From Limnobacter olei (lineage in GTDB: Bacteria > Pseudomonadota > Gammaproteobacteria > Burkholderiales > Burkholderiaceae_B), in assembly GCF_029087225.1 (NCBI RefSeq), contig NZ_JARFJD010000029.1, positions 1-61,442 on the forward strand: a stretch of 61,442 nt of DNA, read 5' to 3'. Numbering within the stretch: position 1 is the stretch's first letter; every line of letters starts with the position of its first letter. The notes beneath the pieces are model-generated. The model saw only the letters and a list, made by a program, of their open reading frames with translations. It was not told the DNA's origin and did not search any database. The translations under genes and the position numbers were made by a program. Shown piece by piece: positions 49,489-58,945 of the stretch.

Positions 49489-51392
49489 GCCTGACTCCCG
49501 CTGACCGCCTTTTTATTGGGCGTTTCCTGCTTCTTTTTGTGGCGACACTGGTTGTGGCGTTGTTGGGTACATTCAAAGCCCCACTGCCCGCCCTGGGTGA
49601 CAAGAATTCACACCAGCAAGCCTATTTGTTTCAGCAGGCCAAGGTACTTTTCTCCAATGACCCCACCTTGAGCGCCGGTGATGTGTTGTCGCTGAACGCA
49701 AAAAAAACCGTGGTACTTCCCGATTCCTGGGACACGACACAACCTTCATTTGAAGGCCAGGGCTGGTATCAAATCGATTTTCGCCTGGACCCCGACAAAC
49801 CGGTACCCAACGCGGTGTTCGTGCCAAGGGCCATCATGAATGCCCATGCGTATTTGAACGGTCACTGGATTGGCGGACTGGGCTCCCTGGAAGGCAACAT
49901 TACCCGACACTGGAATTACCCCTACCTGTTCCAGTTTTCGCCCGACCTGCTTGCCCCCGGTAACAACACCTTGCTGATTCAGGTGGCGGGTTACAAAAAC
50001 TACCGAAGTGGACTGGGAAGGGTGTGGCTGGGGTCCAACAGCGCACTTGAACCCATGTACGAATCGTCGTACCGCTGGCAAGTGACCGGGTCGATGCTGG
50101 CCACCCTGGTGGCATTTGCCAGTGGTGTGTTGTTGCTGTTGTTTGCACGGGTATTTCGGGAACAGGAAGGGTTCTTTTTCTTCAGCCTTGCCGTGATAAT
50201 TTTTGCCATTCGCAACACTGGCTATTTCATGGACTGGATTCCCCTGCCCCACGCGCAGTGGGGCCAGTTGGTCCACAGCCTGCATGCGTGGTTCGCCTGC
50301 CTGTATGGGTTGTTCCTGATCCGCTACATGAACCTGGGCTGGACCTGGATTCCGAAGGGCCTGCTGGCTTATGCAGTGGCAGTGTCGCTAATCACCTTTG
50401 TGGCAGGCAGCGAACAAATCCTGAATTTCACATTCTGGCTGCTGTTACCGGTAATTCCGGTGGTGTTTGCGCTCAACGTGCTGCTGCTGAGCCATTCCTG
50501 GCGTACGCGCAACTTTGAAGGCGCCATACTGGGTTGCAGTTCGCTGTTGTTTGTTTTGCTCAGCATTCGTGATTTGGCCACCATGCTGAACCTGCTGCCG
50601 ATTGAATCCATTCTGCTTTCGCAGTACACCGGCATTTTGTTGTTTGTGTCGGCTTGCTGGGTTATTTTCAGGCGCTACCGCGCCTTGTTGCAAGAACTGA
50701 AAACGTCCAACGATTCGCTGAACTCCGAGTTGGCGATTCGCGAACAGCAGCTGTTTCGCCAATTCAATTTGCTGCGCAAAATTGAGCAGCAACGTGCCCA
50801 GGACGATGAACGACGACGCATTATGCAAGACATTCACGATGGGGTGGGTTCCAGTTTGGTATCGGCCCTGAACCTGAGCGAAACCAAGCCCTTGAGCCAG
50901 GATGAAATGCGCGATGTGTTGCAGGAATGCCTGGACGATTTGCGCATGGCGATTGATTCACTCGACCCACAAAGCGACGACCTGCTGGCGCTGTTGGGTA
51001 ATTTCCGGTGGCGCTATGAACGCCGCTTGAAAGCCAGCGGTGTAACGCTATTATGGAGTGTGGCTGACATTCCAAAACTGGAGGGCTACAGCTCTCGCGA
51101 CTTGTTCGACTTGCTGCGAATCGTGCAGGAAATTTTTGCCAACAGCCTCAAACATGCCAAAGCCAGCAAGATTGAATTGAGTGTGCGATGGGATGAGGCC
51201 AACGACAAAGTGTTGCTGAACATCAGCGACAACGGTGTGGGCATGCCCCAGAACACACTGGGGCGCGGACGTGGTTTGGCGCACATGAAAATTCGGGCCA
51301 AAGCCATTCGAATCGAGCTTTTCACTGGGCGCAACAGCCTTGAACAAGGTGTGGCAGTGTTCATGGCCATTCCTAGAATTCGTAGAAAATAA
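49485..51392 (+). CDS. Sensor histidine kinase with carbohydrate-module-like sensor, copy 2
   Basis: The 635-residue kinase parallels copy 1 in layout. It has an N-terminal helix, a periplasmic beta-sandwich (WYQIDFRL, NAHAYLNGHWIGGLG, LAPGNNTLLIQVAGYKNYRSG), about seven helices, a coiled coil, His451 in MQDIHDGVGSSL and an ATPase domain (EIFANSLKHAKASK, ISDNGVGMP, GRGRGLAHMK). It starts at a TTG overlapping the stop of the second regulator. Divergence of the sensor parts suggests a different ligand. Confidence 0.9.
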   Translation: MSLTPADRLFIGRFLLLFVATLVVALLGTFKAPLPALGDKNSHQQAYLFQQAKVLFSNDPTLSAGDVLSLNAKKTVVLPDSWDTTQPSFEGQGWYQIDFRLDPDKPVPNAVFVPRAIMNAHAYLNGHWIGGLGSLEGNITRHWNYPYLFQFSPDLLAPGNNTLLIQVAGYKNYRSGLGRVWLGSNSALEPMYESSYRWQVTGSMLATLVAFASGVLLLLFARVFREQEGFFFFSLAVIIFAIRNTGYFMDWIPLPHAQWGQLVHSLHAWFACLYGLFLIRYMNLGWTWIPKGLLAYAVAVSLITFVAGSEQILNFTFWLLLPVIPVVFALNVLLLSHSWRTRNFEGAILGCSSLLFVLLSIRDLATMLNLLPIESILLSQYTGILLFVSACWVIFRRYRALLQELKTSNDSLNSELAIREQQLFRQFNLLRKIEQQRAQDDERRRIMQDIHDGVGSSLVSALNLSETKPLSQDEMRDVLQECLDDLRMAIDSLDPQSDDLLALLGNFRWRYERRLKASGVTLLWSVADIPKLEGYSSRDLFDLLRIVQEIFANSLKHAKASKIELSVRWDEANDKVLLNISDNGVGMPQNTLGRGRGLAHMKIRAKAIRIELFTGRNSLEQGVAVFMAIPRIRRK

Positions 51393-51434
51393 GCAGGGCA
51401 ATTAGATGATTCTGGGGGTCACTTCCCCGAGCAT

Positions 51435-52379
51435 TCAAGCACTTGTTTCCGCATTCAATTTATTCCACACCGCACGGCCAGCACGGCTGGTGTAAGGCTT
51501 GCCAATGCTGCCCGAAATCCACGCGCCAGTTTGCACCAGTTTGGTCAAGTTCAGACCGGTTTCAATGCCCATGCCCTGCAACAGGTAAACCACATCCTCG
51601 GTGGCCACGTTACCAGTTGCGCCTTTGGCATAAGGGCAACCGCCCAGGCCGGCAATCGAACTGTGGAAGGTAGACACACCCAACTGCAAGGCGGCCAGAA
51701 TATTGGCCAGAGCTTGCCCATAGGTGTCGTGAAAGTGACCTGCCACATTGTGCAAACCCACGCTGTAACCCACCGCCTCGAACACCTGGCTAACCCGCAA
51801 GGCAGTGCCCACACCAATGGTGTCAGCCACGTCAAATTCCTGCACGCCGATGTCACGTAAACGCAAGGCCACCTCTGCAGCACTTTGCACCGGCACCTCA
51901 CCTTGGTAGGGGCAACCCAGCGCACATGAAATGGAGCCGCGCAAGTGAATGTTGTGGGCTCGGGCCAGTTCGGCCACAGGTTTAAAGCGCTCAATGCTTT
52001 CTGCAATGGTGCAATTGATATTTTTTTGCGTGAATGCTTCCGAGGCAGCTGTGAAGACCACGGCCTCTTGCACGCCGGCTTCAATCGCAGCTTCCATGCC
52101 CTTGAGGTTGGGCACCAGGGCCGAGTACGACACTGTATGCTCCTGTATATCGGGAAGGGCTCGAAGGCCAGCCAACACATCCGCGCCATCGGCCATTTGT
52201 GGTACCCACTTGGGCGACACAAATGCTGCAGCCTCTAGCCTGTGAATTCCCGCCTCGATCAACTGCTTGCACAGTTCCACCTTGATGGCGGTGGAAATGG
52301 GCGTTTTCTCGTTCTGAAGGCCATCGCGTGGGCCAACCTCAACCAGAGTCACCTGCGAAGGAAGTTTGATCATGCTCAT
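51435..52379 (-). CDS. liuE: Hydroxymethylglutaryl-CoA lyase
   Basis: This 314-residue TIM-barrel enzyme cleaves HMG-CoA to acetyl-CoA and acetoacetate, the last step of leucine breakdown. Family motifs: VEVGPRDGLQNEKTPI at the start, EAAAFVSPKWVPQMAD, HFHDTYGQALANIL and the catalytic Cys in GLGGCPYAKGATGN. It overlaps the carboxylase alpha gene by four bases. Confidence 0.95.
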   Translation of the reverse strand: MSMIKLPSQVTLVEVGPRDGLQNEKTPISTAIKVELCKQLIEAGIHRLEAAAFVSPKWVPQMADGADVLAGLRALPDIQEHTVSYSALVPNLKGMEAAIEAGVQEAVVFTAASEAFTQKNINCTIAESIERFKPVAELARAHNIHLRGSISCALGCPYQGEVPVQSAAEVALRLRDIGVQEFDVADTIGVGTALRVSQVFEAVGYSVGLHNVAGHFHDTYGQALANILAALQLGVSTFHSSIAGLGGCPYAKGATGNVATEDVVYLLQGMGIETGLNLTKLVQTGAWISGSIGKPYTSRAGRAVWNKLNAETSA

Positions 52380-54427
52380 TTTGCTATGTCGTCTTCTGAA
52401 AAATGAATAAGCTCGGTGCCCTCGATCACCTGGTCACCCACCGGGTGTGGAATGGCCTGCACCACACCATCGCAGGGCGAGTTCAGGGTGTGCTCCATTT
52501 TCATGGCCTCCAGGCCAATCAAAGGCTGACCTTTTTTCACCCTGTCGCCCACTTTCACGAATACCGCGAATACCTTGCCTGGCATGGGTGCCGCCACACC
52601 ATGGGCGTCATGCCCTTGGTCAGCGCGAATGTGCGCCGGGTTTTGCCATTGCAGATTGGTTTGCTCTGCGCCCACATGCACATTCAGATTGTCGCCATGC
52701 CAAATCAAATCAAACGCACTGCCGGCATGGGCACCCGACTGAATGTGCCCCTGAACGCGCGGTAGCTCACCGCGGGATGACACTGCTGAAAGCGTGACGT
52801 GCAATGCGGCCCCAGCACTTTGAATGCTGACTTGCTGCCCGCACACCGCGACATGAGTGTGGGTGGCCAGCGATGTGTCACGGCTCAACCAGCGGTCTTC
52901 CCGCAAAGGGGGCGAACTGGAATAAAAACCATCCAGCATGGCCAACGGATCTTTGCTGTTTCTGTTGTGCGGGTGCTGGTGCAAAGCCCAACGGGCAAGG
53001 CCCGCCAAGGCCTGCAGCGTGAGGGTGTCCATGGGGGTGGATGGATCAGTACCCATGGCCATTCGATCAATCAAACCCGTGTCGTAACCACCCGATGCAA
53101 ATTCCGGATGCAGGCAGAGCCCGCGCAACCAGGCCAGGTTGTTTTTTACGCCGACACAGCGCAGCTGCGCCAATGCGTCAGCCAGTTTTTTTAATGCCGC
53201 ATCGCGTGTGGGTGCCCAAGTAATCAGTTTGCCTACCATGGGGTCGTAATAAGGCGATACGGCCAAGCCAGAGCGCATGGAGGAGTCCAGACGAATTCCA
53301 GCTGTTCGGCCTGCGTGCGTACCGGTGCGAAACTCGATTGCATCGGGTGCTTCCCACAATTCAACGGTACCAATGGCAGGCAAAAACCCCTGCTCCGGGT
53401 TTTCGGCATACAGGCGCGCTTCAAACGCATGGCCGTCAATGTGAATGGTTTCCTGGGTCGCTGGCAAGGGCAAACCTGCCGCGATTTCAATTTGCCATTG
53501 AACCAGATCGAAACCGGTGATCATTTCAGTCACCGGGTGCTCCACCTGCAAGCGGGTGTTCATTTCCATGAAATAGAATTCGCCGCGCGCGTCCAGCAAA
53601 AACTCCACCGTGCCAGCGCCCACATAATTCACAGCCTTGGCCACTTGCACCGCTGTGCGCCCAAAGGCTTCACGCTGTTGCTCGGTGAGCCCGAATGCAG
53701 GTGCTTCCTCAATCACTTTTTGGTGGCGACGCTGTGCCGAGCAATCACGTTCAAACAGATGCACTACATTGCCGTGGGTGTCGGCAAACACCTGCACTTC
53801 CACATGGCGAGGCTGGATAATCTGTTTTTCGAGCATCACGGTGGCATCGCCAAATGCGTTTTTGGCCTCGCGCTGGCAACTTTCAAGTGCGGCTTGCAAG
53901 TCGCCTGCGTTACTGACAATTCGAATGCCCTTGCCACCACCGCCGGCCACCGCCTTGATCATCAGCGGAAAACCGATTCGCTCAGCTTCAGCCTGCAAGG
54001 TAGCGAGCGATTGGTCTGCGCCAAAGTAACCAGGAATGAGCGGTACACCCGCTGGTTGCACGCAGGCCTTGGCCGCGCTTTTGCTGCCCATGATGCGAAT
54101 GGCTTGCACACCGGGGCCAATGAAGGTGATGTGTGCGTCGGCACAAGCCTGCGCGAAGGCGGCATTCTCGGACAGAAAACCGTAGCCAGGGTGAATGGCC
54201 TGCGCGCCGGTTTGCCGGGCTGCTGCAATCACTTTGTCGATATTCAGGTAGCTTTGCGCAGCCTCGGGCTCGCCAAGGCACACCGCTTCATTGCATTCCT
54301 GCACATGCAGGGCCTGTGCGTCAGCCGTGGAATACACCGCCACGGTTTGAATACCCATGGCTTGCGCGGTGCGGTTAATTCGGCGGGCTATTTCGCCACG
54401 GTTGGCAATCAGTATTTTGGTGAACAT
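52376..54427 (-). CDS. liuD: Methylcrotonoyl-CoA carboxylase, biotin-containing alpha subunit
   Basis: The 683-residue protein joins a biotin carboxylase (KILIANRGEIARRI, ATP-grasp GGGGKGIRIV, FMEMNTRLQVEHPVTEM), a linker domain and a C-terminal biotinyl domain with the biotin Lys in GLEAMKMEHT. With the beta subunit it carboxylates 3-methylcrotonyl-CoA. The start at 54427 (MFTKILIANRGE) is preferred over the longer frame. The cluster context favours this substrate over propionyl- or geranyl-CoA. Confidence 0.9.
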   Translation of the reverse strand: MFTKILIANRGEIARRINRTAQAMGIQTVAVYSTADAQALHVQECNEAVCLGEPEAAQSYLNIDKVIAAARQTGAQAIHPGYGFLSENAAFAQACADAHITFIGPGVQAIRIMGSKSAAKACVQPAGVPLIPGYFGADQSLATLQAEAERIGFPLMIKAVAGGGGKGIRIVSNAGDLQAALESCQREAKNAFGDATVMLEKQIIQPRHVEVQVFADTHGNVVHLFERDCSAQRRHQKVIEEAPAFGLTEQQREAFGRTAVQVAKAVNYVGAGTVEFLLDARGEFYFMEMNTRLQVEHPVTEMITGFDLVQWQIEIAAGLPLPATQETIHIDGHAFEARLYAENPEQGFLPAIGTVELWEAPDAIEFRTGTHAGRTAGIRLDSSMRSGLAVSPYYDPMVGKLITWAPTRDAALKKLADALAQLRCVGVKNNLAWLRGLCLHPEFASGGYDTGLIDRMAMGTDPSTPMDTLTLQALAGLARWALHQHPHNRNSKDPLAMLDGFYSSSPPLREDRWLSRDTSLATHTHVAVCGQQVSIQSAGAALHVTLSAVSSRGELPRVQGHIQSGAHAGSAFDLIWHGDNLNVHVGAEQTNLQWQNPAHIRADQGHDAHGVAAPMPGKVFAVFVKVGDRVKKGQPLIGLEAMKMEHTLNSPCDGVVQAIPHPVGDQVIEGTELIHFSEDDIAK

Positions 54428-54443
54428 TGTGTGAATAACCTTT

Positions 54444-55241
54444 TTAGCCAACCCACTTCGGTTTGCGTTTTTCCATGAAAGCCATCATGCCTTCGGCAGC
54501 TTCGGCACTGCCGCGCACTTCAGCTAGTCGTGCAGCCACATCGGCGTGTGTTTCATCGGCGGTGATGTCCATGCGTGACACATCGCGAACGAGTTTTTTG
54601 CACGCCGCCATGGCATCGGGGGCGCAACTGTCCAGCTCGGCAAGAATCGATTCCAGCTTCGCATCCAGTGTGTCGGGCGTGGTCAGTTCATGCACCATGC
54701 CCAACTCGTACGCTTTCTCAGCCGTGAATGTTTCGCCAGTGATGAAATAGCGGCGCGCAGCCTGCACACCCATGGCTTGAACCACATAGGGGCTGATGGT
54801 GGCGGGTATCAAACCACGCTTGACTTCCGGCAAGCTGAATTTCACATTGTTGCTGGCCACAATAATGTCGCTGGCACTGACCAGGCCAGTGGCACCTGCC
54901 AGGCACAAGCCGTGCACACGCGCCACCACGGGCTTGGGGCATTCGGCAATGCCGCGAAACAGGCTGGTAAGTGTGATGCCGCTGGTTTTGTTGCTGGCCG
55001 CCTGCTGCGCCATTTGCATCATGTAGCTTAAGTCGGCGCCCGAACAAAATGCATCACTATTTGCAGCCAGCACAATCGCGCGTGTGTCAGGGTCATTGCC
55101 CAAACGCTGGAAAGCCTCGACCAGCATGGCAATCATTTCGCCGTTCATGGCGTTTTTAATGTGCGGGCGGTTCAGCATCAGCCACACGGATTTACCCTTT
55201 CGGGTTTCAATCACGGGCTTTTCATTTGATTGCTCTGTCAT
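54444..55241 (-). CDS. liuC: Enoyl-CoA hydratase, probable methylglutaconyl-CoA hydratase
   Basis: The 265-residue crotonase-fold protein has the oxyanion-hole regions (ANSDAFCSGADLSYMMQ, HGLCLAGATGLVSASDIIVA) and a catalytic segment LPEVKRGLIPATISPYV with the expected Glu. In liu clusters this enzyme hydrates 3-methylglutaconyl-CoA to HMG-CoA. The assignment rests on position between the two carboxylase subunits. It lies 16 bases before liuD. Confidence 0.88.
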   Translation of the reverse strand: MTEQSNEKPVIETRKGKSVWLMLNRPHIKNAMNGEMIAMLVEAFQRLGNDPDTRAIVLAANSDAFCSGADLSYMMQMAQQAASNKTSGITLTSLFRGIAECPKPVVARVHGLCLAGATGLVSASDIIVASNNVKFSLPEVKRGLIPATISPYVVQAMGVQAARRYFITGETFTAEKAYELGMVHELTTPDTLDAKLESILAELDSCAPDAMAACKKLVRDVSRMDITADETHADVAARLAEVRGSAEAAEGMMAFMEKRKPKWVG

Positions 55242-55273
55242 CTCAAGGTCTCCGTTTTTATTCTTGTGCGTAT

Positions 55274-56884
55274 TTACATTCTGTAAACGCCGAACTTCGT
55301 ATCCGGAATTTCGGCATTCAAGCTGGCTGAAATGGCCATGCCCAAAATACGGCGGGTGTCTGCGGGGTCAATCAGGCCATCGTCCCAAAGCCTTGCAGTG
55401 GCGTAATACGGCTGACTTTGTTCATCGAATTGCTTGAGTGTAGGGGCTTTGAATTCGGCTTCTTCTTCCTTGCTCCAGGTGCCGCCTTTGGCCTCAATCT
55501 GGTTTCGCTTCACGGTGGCCAACACGCCAGCAGCCTGTTCGCCGCCCATCACGCTAATTCGGGCATTGGGCCACATCCACATGAAACGCGGGCTGTAGGC
55601 ACGACCGCACATGCCGTAGTTGCCGGCACCGAAGGAGCCACCAATCACCACTGTGAATTTGGGCACCTTTGCACAGGCCACTGCCATGACCATTTTCGCG
55701 CCATGGCGTGCAATGCCTTCGTTTTCTACTTTCTTGCCCACCATGAAACCGGTGATGTTTTGCAAAAACACCAAGGGGATCTTGCGTTGGCAACACAGCT
55801 CAATGAAGTGAGCGCCTTTCTGGGCTGACTCGGAAAACAAAATGCCGTTGTTGGCCACAATGCCGACCGGCATGCCATACAGGCGCGCAAATCCACACAC
55901 CAGCGTATTGCCAAAGCGGGCTTTGAATTCATCGAATTCGCTGCCATCGACCAAGCGGGCAATGATGTCACGCACATCGAATGGTTTTTTCGCATCGGTG
56001 GGCACAATGCCGTAAATTTCCTCGGCGCTGTACAGGGGCTCTTTGGATTCCGTCAAAGCCCATGGGTAGCGTTTCTCGGGTCGACCCAAATTGGCCACAA
56101 TGCGGCGGGCAATTTCGAGTGCATGTTGGTCGTTTTCAGCCAAATGGTCGGCCACGCCAGAAAGCCGGGTGTGCACGTCGGCTCCACCCAACTCTTCGGC
56201 ACTGACAATTTCGCCCGTGGCGGCTTGCACCAAGGGTGGACCACCCAGAAAAATCGTGGCCTGGTTTTTCACGATGATGGCTTCATCGCTCATGGCGGGC
56301 ACGTACGCACCACCGGCGGTACAGCTGCCCATGACCACCGCAATTTGCGCAATGCCTTGCGCGCTCATATTGGCTTGGTTGAAAAAAATTCGTCCGAAGT
56401 GATCGCGGTCTGGAAACACTTCGTCTTGATTGGGCAGGTTGGCCCCGCCAGAGTCGACCAGGTAAATACAGGGCAAATTGTTTTCAGCCGCTACTTCTTG
56501 CGCGCGCAGGTGTTTCTTCACGCTCAAGGGGTAATAGGTGCCGCCTTTTACCGTGGCGTCGTTGCACACAATCATGCAATCCACACCGCTGACGCGACCA
56601 ATGCCTGCAATTGCACCAGCACCCGGCGCAGCACCACCGTACATGCCCCATGCAGCCAGGGGTGCCAGTTCCAGAAAGGGTGAACCAGGGTCGAGCAAAC
56701 CAGCCACACGTTCGCGGGGCAGCAGCTTGCCACGCGCTGTGTGCCGTTCATTGGCCACTTTGCCACCGCCTTGTGCCACCACGGCCAGGTTGGCCTTTAA
56801 CTCGTCGACCAGTTTTTTAAGCGCTGCTGAATTGACAGCAAAGTCGGGGCGGTTTTTAACATTGTTGGAATCAAGAACGGCCAT
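55274..56884 (-). CDS. liuB: Methylcrotonoyl-CoA carboxylase beta subunit
   Basis: The 536-residue carboxyltransferase has both halves of the fold: [75 protein letters not shown], and late [21 protein letters not shown]. These match 3-methylcrotonyl-CoA carboxylase beta chains. It precedes liuC by 32 bases. Confidence 0.93.
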   Translation of the reverse strand: MAVLDSNNVKNRPDFAVNSAALKKLVDELKANLAVVAQGGGKVANERHTARGKLLPRERVAGLLDPGSPFLELAPLAAWGMYGGAAPGAGAIAGIGRVSGVDCMIVCNDATVKGGTYYPLSVKKHLRAQEVAAENNLPCIYLVDSGGANLPNQDEVFPDRDHFGRIFFNQANMSAQGIAQIAVVMGSCTAGGAYVPAMSDEAIIVKNQATIFLGGPPLVQAATGEIVSAEELGGADVHTRLSGVADHLAENDQHALEIARRIVANLGRPEKRYPWALTESKEPLYSAEEIYGIVPTDAKKPFDVRDIIARLVDGSEFDEFKARFGNTLVCGFARLYGMPVGIVANNGILFSESAQKGAHFIELCCQRKIPLVFLQNITGFMVGKKVENEGIARHGAKMVMAVACAKVPKFTVVIGGSFGAGNYGMCGRAYSPRFMWMWPNARISVMGGEQAAGVLATVKRNQIEAKGGTWSKEEEAEFKAPTLKQFDEQSQPYYATARLWDDGLIDPADTRRILGMAISASLNAEIPDTKFGVYRM

Positions 56885-56886
56885 GT

Positions 56887-57495
56887 TCAGAAAGGCCCCT
56901 GCACAACCCAGCGACGCAATTGTTCCATGCGATCCTGACCCCAGAAGGCTTCACCATCCACCACAAAGTACGGTGCGCCAAACATGCCGGCGTCGATGGA
57001 TTCCTGCACCGCGTTTTTCATTTGCTCCTTCACCGCATCCGTTTGGGCACCTGCAATCAAGGCTGCACCATCCAGTCCGATGGAATCGGCCACCGCCTGC
57101 ACAGTTGAATCTTCGGTAATGTCCTGCCCATCCACAAAATAGGCTTTGTAGAGGGCACGGGTCAGTTCACCCGCTTTTTCAGGCTGGGTGTTCAGCACCT
57201 GCAAAATGGCACGTGAGCCAGTGGTGGCATTGATGGGGAATTTTTTGGGCCAATTGATTTTCAAACCATGAAAGCGCGCAGTGCGTGCAAAGTCTTTTGC
57301 GGAGTACTTGCCCTTGGCCGGGTTCATCATGGGCGCGGTGTTGCCGGTGCTTTTGAATACGAAGCCCAACAGGGTCGGCTTGTAATTCACACTGCGGTTA
57401 CCTTCGGCAGCAATTTCCTCGATTTGCTCGGCGGCCACATAGCTGTAGGGGCTGGTCAGGTCGAAATAGAAATCAATCGTTTGTTTGGTAGTCAT
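56887..57495 (-). CDS. 2-hydroxychromene-2-carboxylate isomerase-like DsbA-family protein
   Basis: The 202-residue protein has a thioredoxin-like fold of the kappa-GST/HCCA isomerase type: [41 protein letters not shown] and [24 protein letters not shown] Ser replaces the catalytic Cys, as is normal for this branch. Isomerases of this type use glutathione in aromatic degradation, but many members have no known substrate. It ends two bases before liuB and may be co-transcribed. Confidence 0.85.
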   Translation of the reverse strand: MTTKQTIDFYFDLTSPYSYVAAEQIEEIAAEGNRSVNYKPTLLGFVFKSTGNTAPMMNPAKGKYSAKDFARTARFHGLKINWPKKFPINATTGSRAILQVLNTQPEKAGELTRALYKAYFVDGQDITEDSTVQAVADSIGLDGAALIAGAQTDAVKEQMKNAVQESIDAGMFGAPYFVVDGEAFWGQDRMEQLRRWVVQGPF

Positions 57496-57577
57496 GGTGC
57501 TGTTGGGCTCCAGATTGAGGTTATTCCTGTGATTCTAACGAACTTAAGGGATACTTCGCGGTGTGGCTTGCGCCTTG

Positions 57578-58246
57578 TCAGGAAAAAAGCCAACCCAGCC
57601 ATTGGCTGGCCCATGGTTGCTTTGAAACCCACACAAACACAGCATAGCCACCCCACCACAACAGCACCACCAGCAAAGCCGCCAGCACCGTGAACACGTA
57701 GCCCGCCAGCACCAGCCTTCCATCGCGCACCCGTAAACCAAAGGTGATGCACACCATGGCCGCAGCCGGCAGCACATTGTCGAATGAGGCAAAAGGCACA
57801 GGTGCGGCCATGCACAAGCCCGCGAACGACAAGACCAAGCCATTCACCGGGCGCATGCGCGGATGACTCATGATGAACAGGCGCGGTTTGCTGTGCGGCG
57901 CAACCCGGCGGATAAATACCCCCAAAAACCTTTTAAGCACCTGGGCCGCATTCGGTGGCAAACGCTTTTCACCAATTTTTCTGGGAATGGGCACACCAAA
58001 CCCCAAGGCGTACCCCACGCCCAGCAAAAAAGTAAGGTATCCAAGGCTTGTGGCCACCCCCGGAATGCCAAAAGGCAGTAACAAGGGCAAAGCAGCCAAG
58101 CCGATCCACGTAAGCTGTTGCTTGGGACTACGGCCGATGGCATCAGCCACGGTGGCCTGCGCCATATTGTCAGCAAACAGCACGACACGCCGCCATGCAT
58201 AGGGCAGTTCTTCGAGCTGTCTGTCTTGATCGATCGGGTTGGACAA
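57578..58246 (-). CDS. exoD: ExoD-like membrane protein
   Basis: This 222-residue polytopic protein has four or more membrane segments. Its length and its FGIPGVATSLGYLTFLLGVGYAL segment resemble ExoD, which was named from rhizobial exopolysaccharide mutants. The biochemical function is unknown. It stands alone between the liu cluster and a rightward small gene. Confidence 0.75.
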   Translation of the reverse strand: MSNPIDQDRQLEELPYAWRRVVLFADNMAQATVADAIGRSPKQQLTWIGLAALPLLLPFGIPGVATSLGYLTFLLGVGYALGFGVPIPRKIGEKRLPPNAAQVLKRFLGVFIRRVAPHSKPRLFIMSHPRMRPVNGLVLSFAGLCMAAPVPFASFDNVLPAAAMVCITFGLRVRDGRLVLAGYVFTVLAALLVVLLWWGGYAVFVWVSKQPWASQWLGWLFS

Positions 58247-58403
58247 AATTGATAAATAGGGTGATTGGCCAGGTATCTTAGGCGATATTGCGCTTACCCA
58301 TGGACTGGTATACCTATTTCGAGCGAAGGGTAAGCCCGATAGACAACATCATCACCTAAGTATCACTCTAGATGATGAAAACGTATTCATCACAGGGGTC
58401 TTC

Positions 58404-58892
58404 ATGTTCAAACACACTTGCCTGTTAATTGCCTTGGGTATTGGCGCTGCGCCTATCCAACCCGCCTTCGCAGAACGCTTTGCCGAAGTGCCCCGCCCGA
58501 TTGATTACTTTGTAAACGGCGAGGAAATCCTCGCGGTGAATACACTTCGCGACGACATTCGCGCCCAAGGCAATTTCCCTTTGGCAAAAGCATTGCTGAC
58601 TATCGGCCGAGACGATCTGCTGGGCTTGAACCGTCGCCTGGACAGCTTTGACACAGGTACCCTGGAAACTCCCTTGGGCGGCGAATTCGAGGTGGACAAG
58701 GAACAGGTGGCGCAATTTCTCACTGCGCGTGCGCAGCGGGCCAGCCGCGGTTTGAATGGCGGATTTGACACACCATTGGGCGGCAATTTCAGCGATGGCA
58801 ATATGGAACAGGCGGTTCAGTTTCGCAGTGAGCGCGCAGTGCGCGCAACCCGTGGTTTGAATCGGCTTGGATACAGAAGCGGATTCAATTGA
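58404..58892 (+). CDS. Small exported protein with two internal repeats
   Basis: This 162-residue protein has a signal peptide (LLIALGIGAAPIQPAFA). I do not recognise a family. The second half is two tandem repeats of about 33 residues, sharing TPLGGxF, then EQ-xx-QF, then RAxRAxRGLN. The first half contains a possible related segment (RDDLLGLNRRLDSFDTG). The repeats are basic and amphipathic, perhaps binding nucleic acid, membrane or polysaccharide. The ATG at 58404 is chosen from the signal peptide. A terminator follows. Confidence 0.65.
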   Translation: MFKHTCLLIALGIGAAPIQPAFAERFAEVPRPIDYFVNGEEILAVNTLRDDIRAQGNFPLAKALLTIGRDDLLGLNRRLDSFDTGTLETPLGGEFEVDKEQVAQFLTARAQRASRGLNGGFDTPLGGNFSDGNMEQAVQFRSERAVRATRGLNRLGYRSGFN

Positions 58893-58903
58893 TTCAAACA
58901 ACA

Positions 58904-58928
58904 AGGGCTGCATTGCTGCAGCCCTTTG
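58904..58928. terminator. Terminator between convergent genes
   Basis: AGGGCTGCA (58904-58912) and TGCAGCCCT (58917-58925) form a perfect nine-base stem with a TTGC loop, flanked by A- and T-rich bases. It lies between the small repeat protein gene and the convergent monooxygenase gene. Confidence 0.75.
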
Positions 58929-58945
58929 ATCAATCAGGTGAACAA

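Noticed and set aside
51400-51430. GGGG...CCCC hairpin between the second kinase and liuE
   Set aside because: The stem is only four to five bases and there is no T run, so I do not call a terminator.
53315-54478. Long open frame (387 codons) on the plus strand
   Set aside because: It lies wholly antisense to the biotin carboxylase gene, whose domains are unmistakable; the frame is a codon-bias shadow with no family resemblance.
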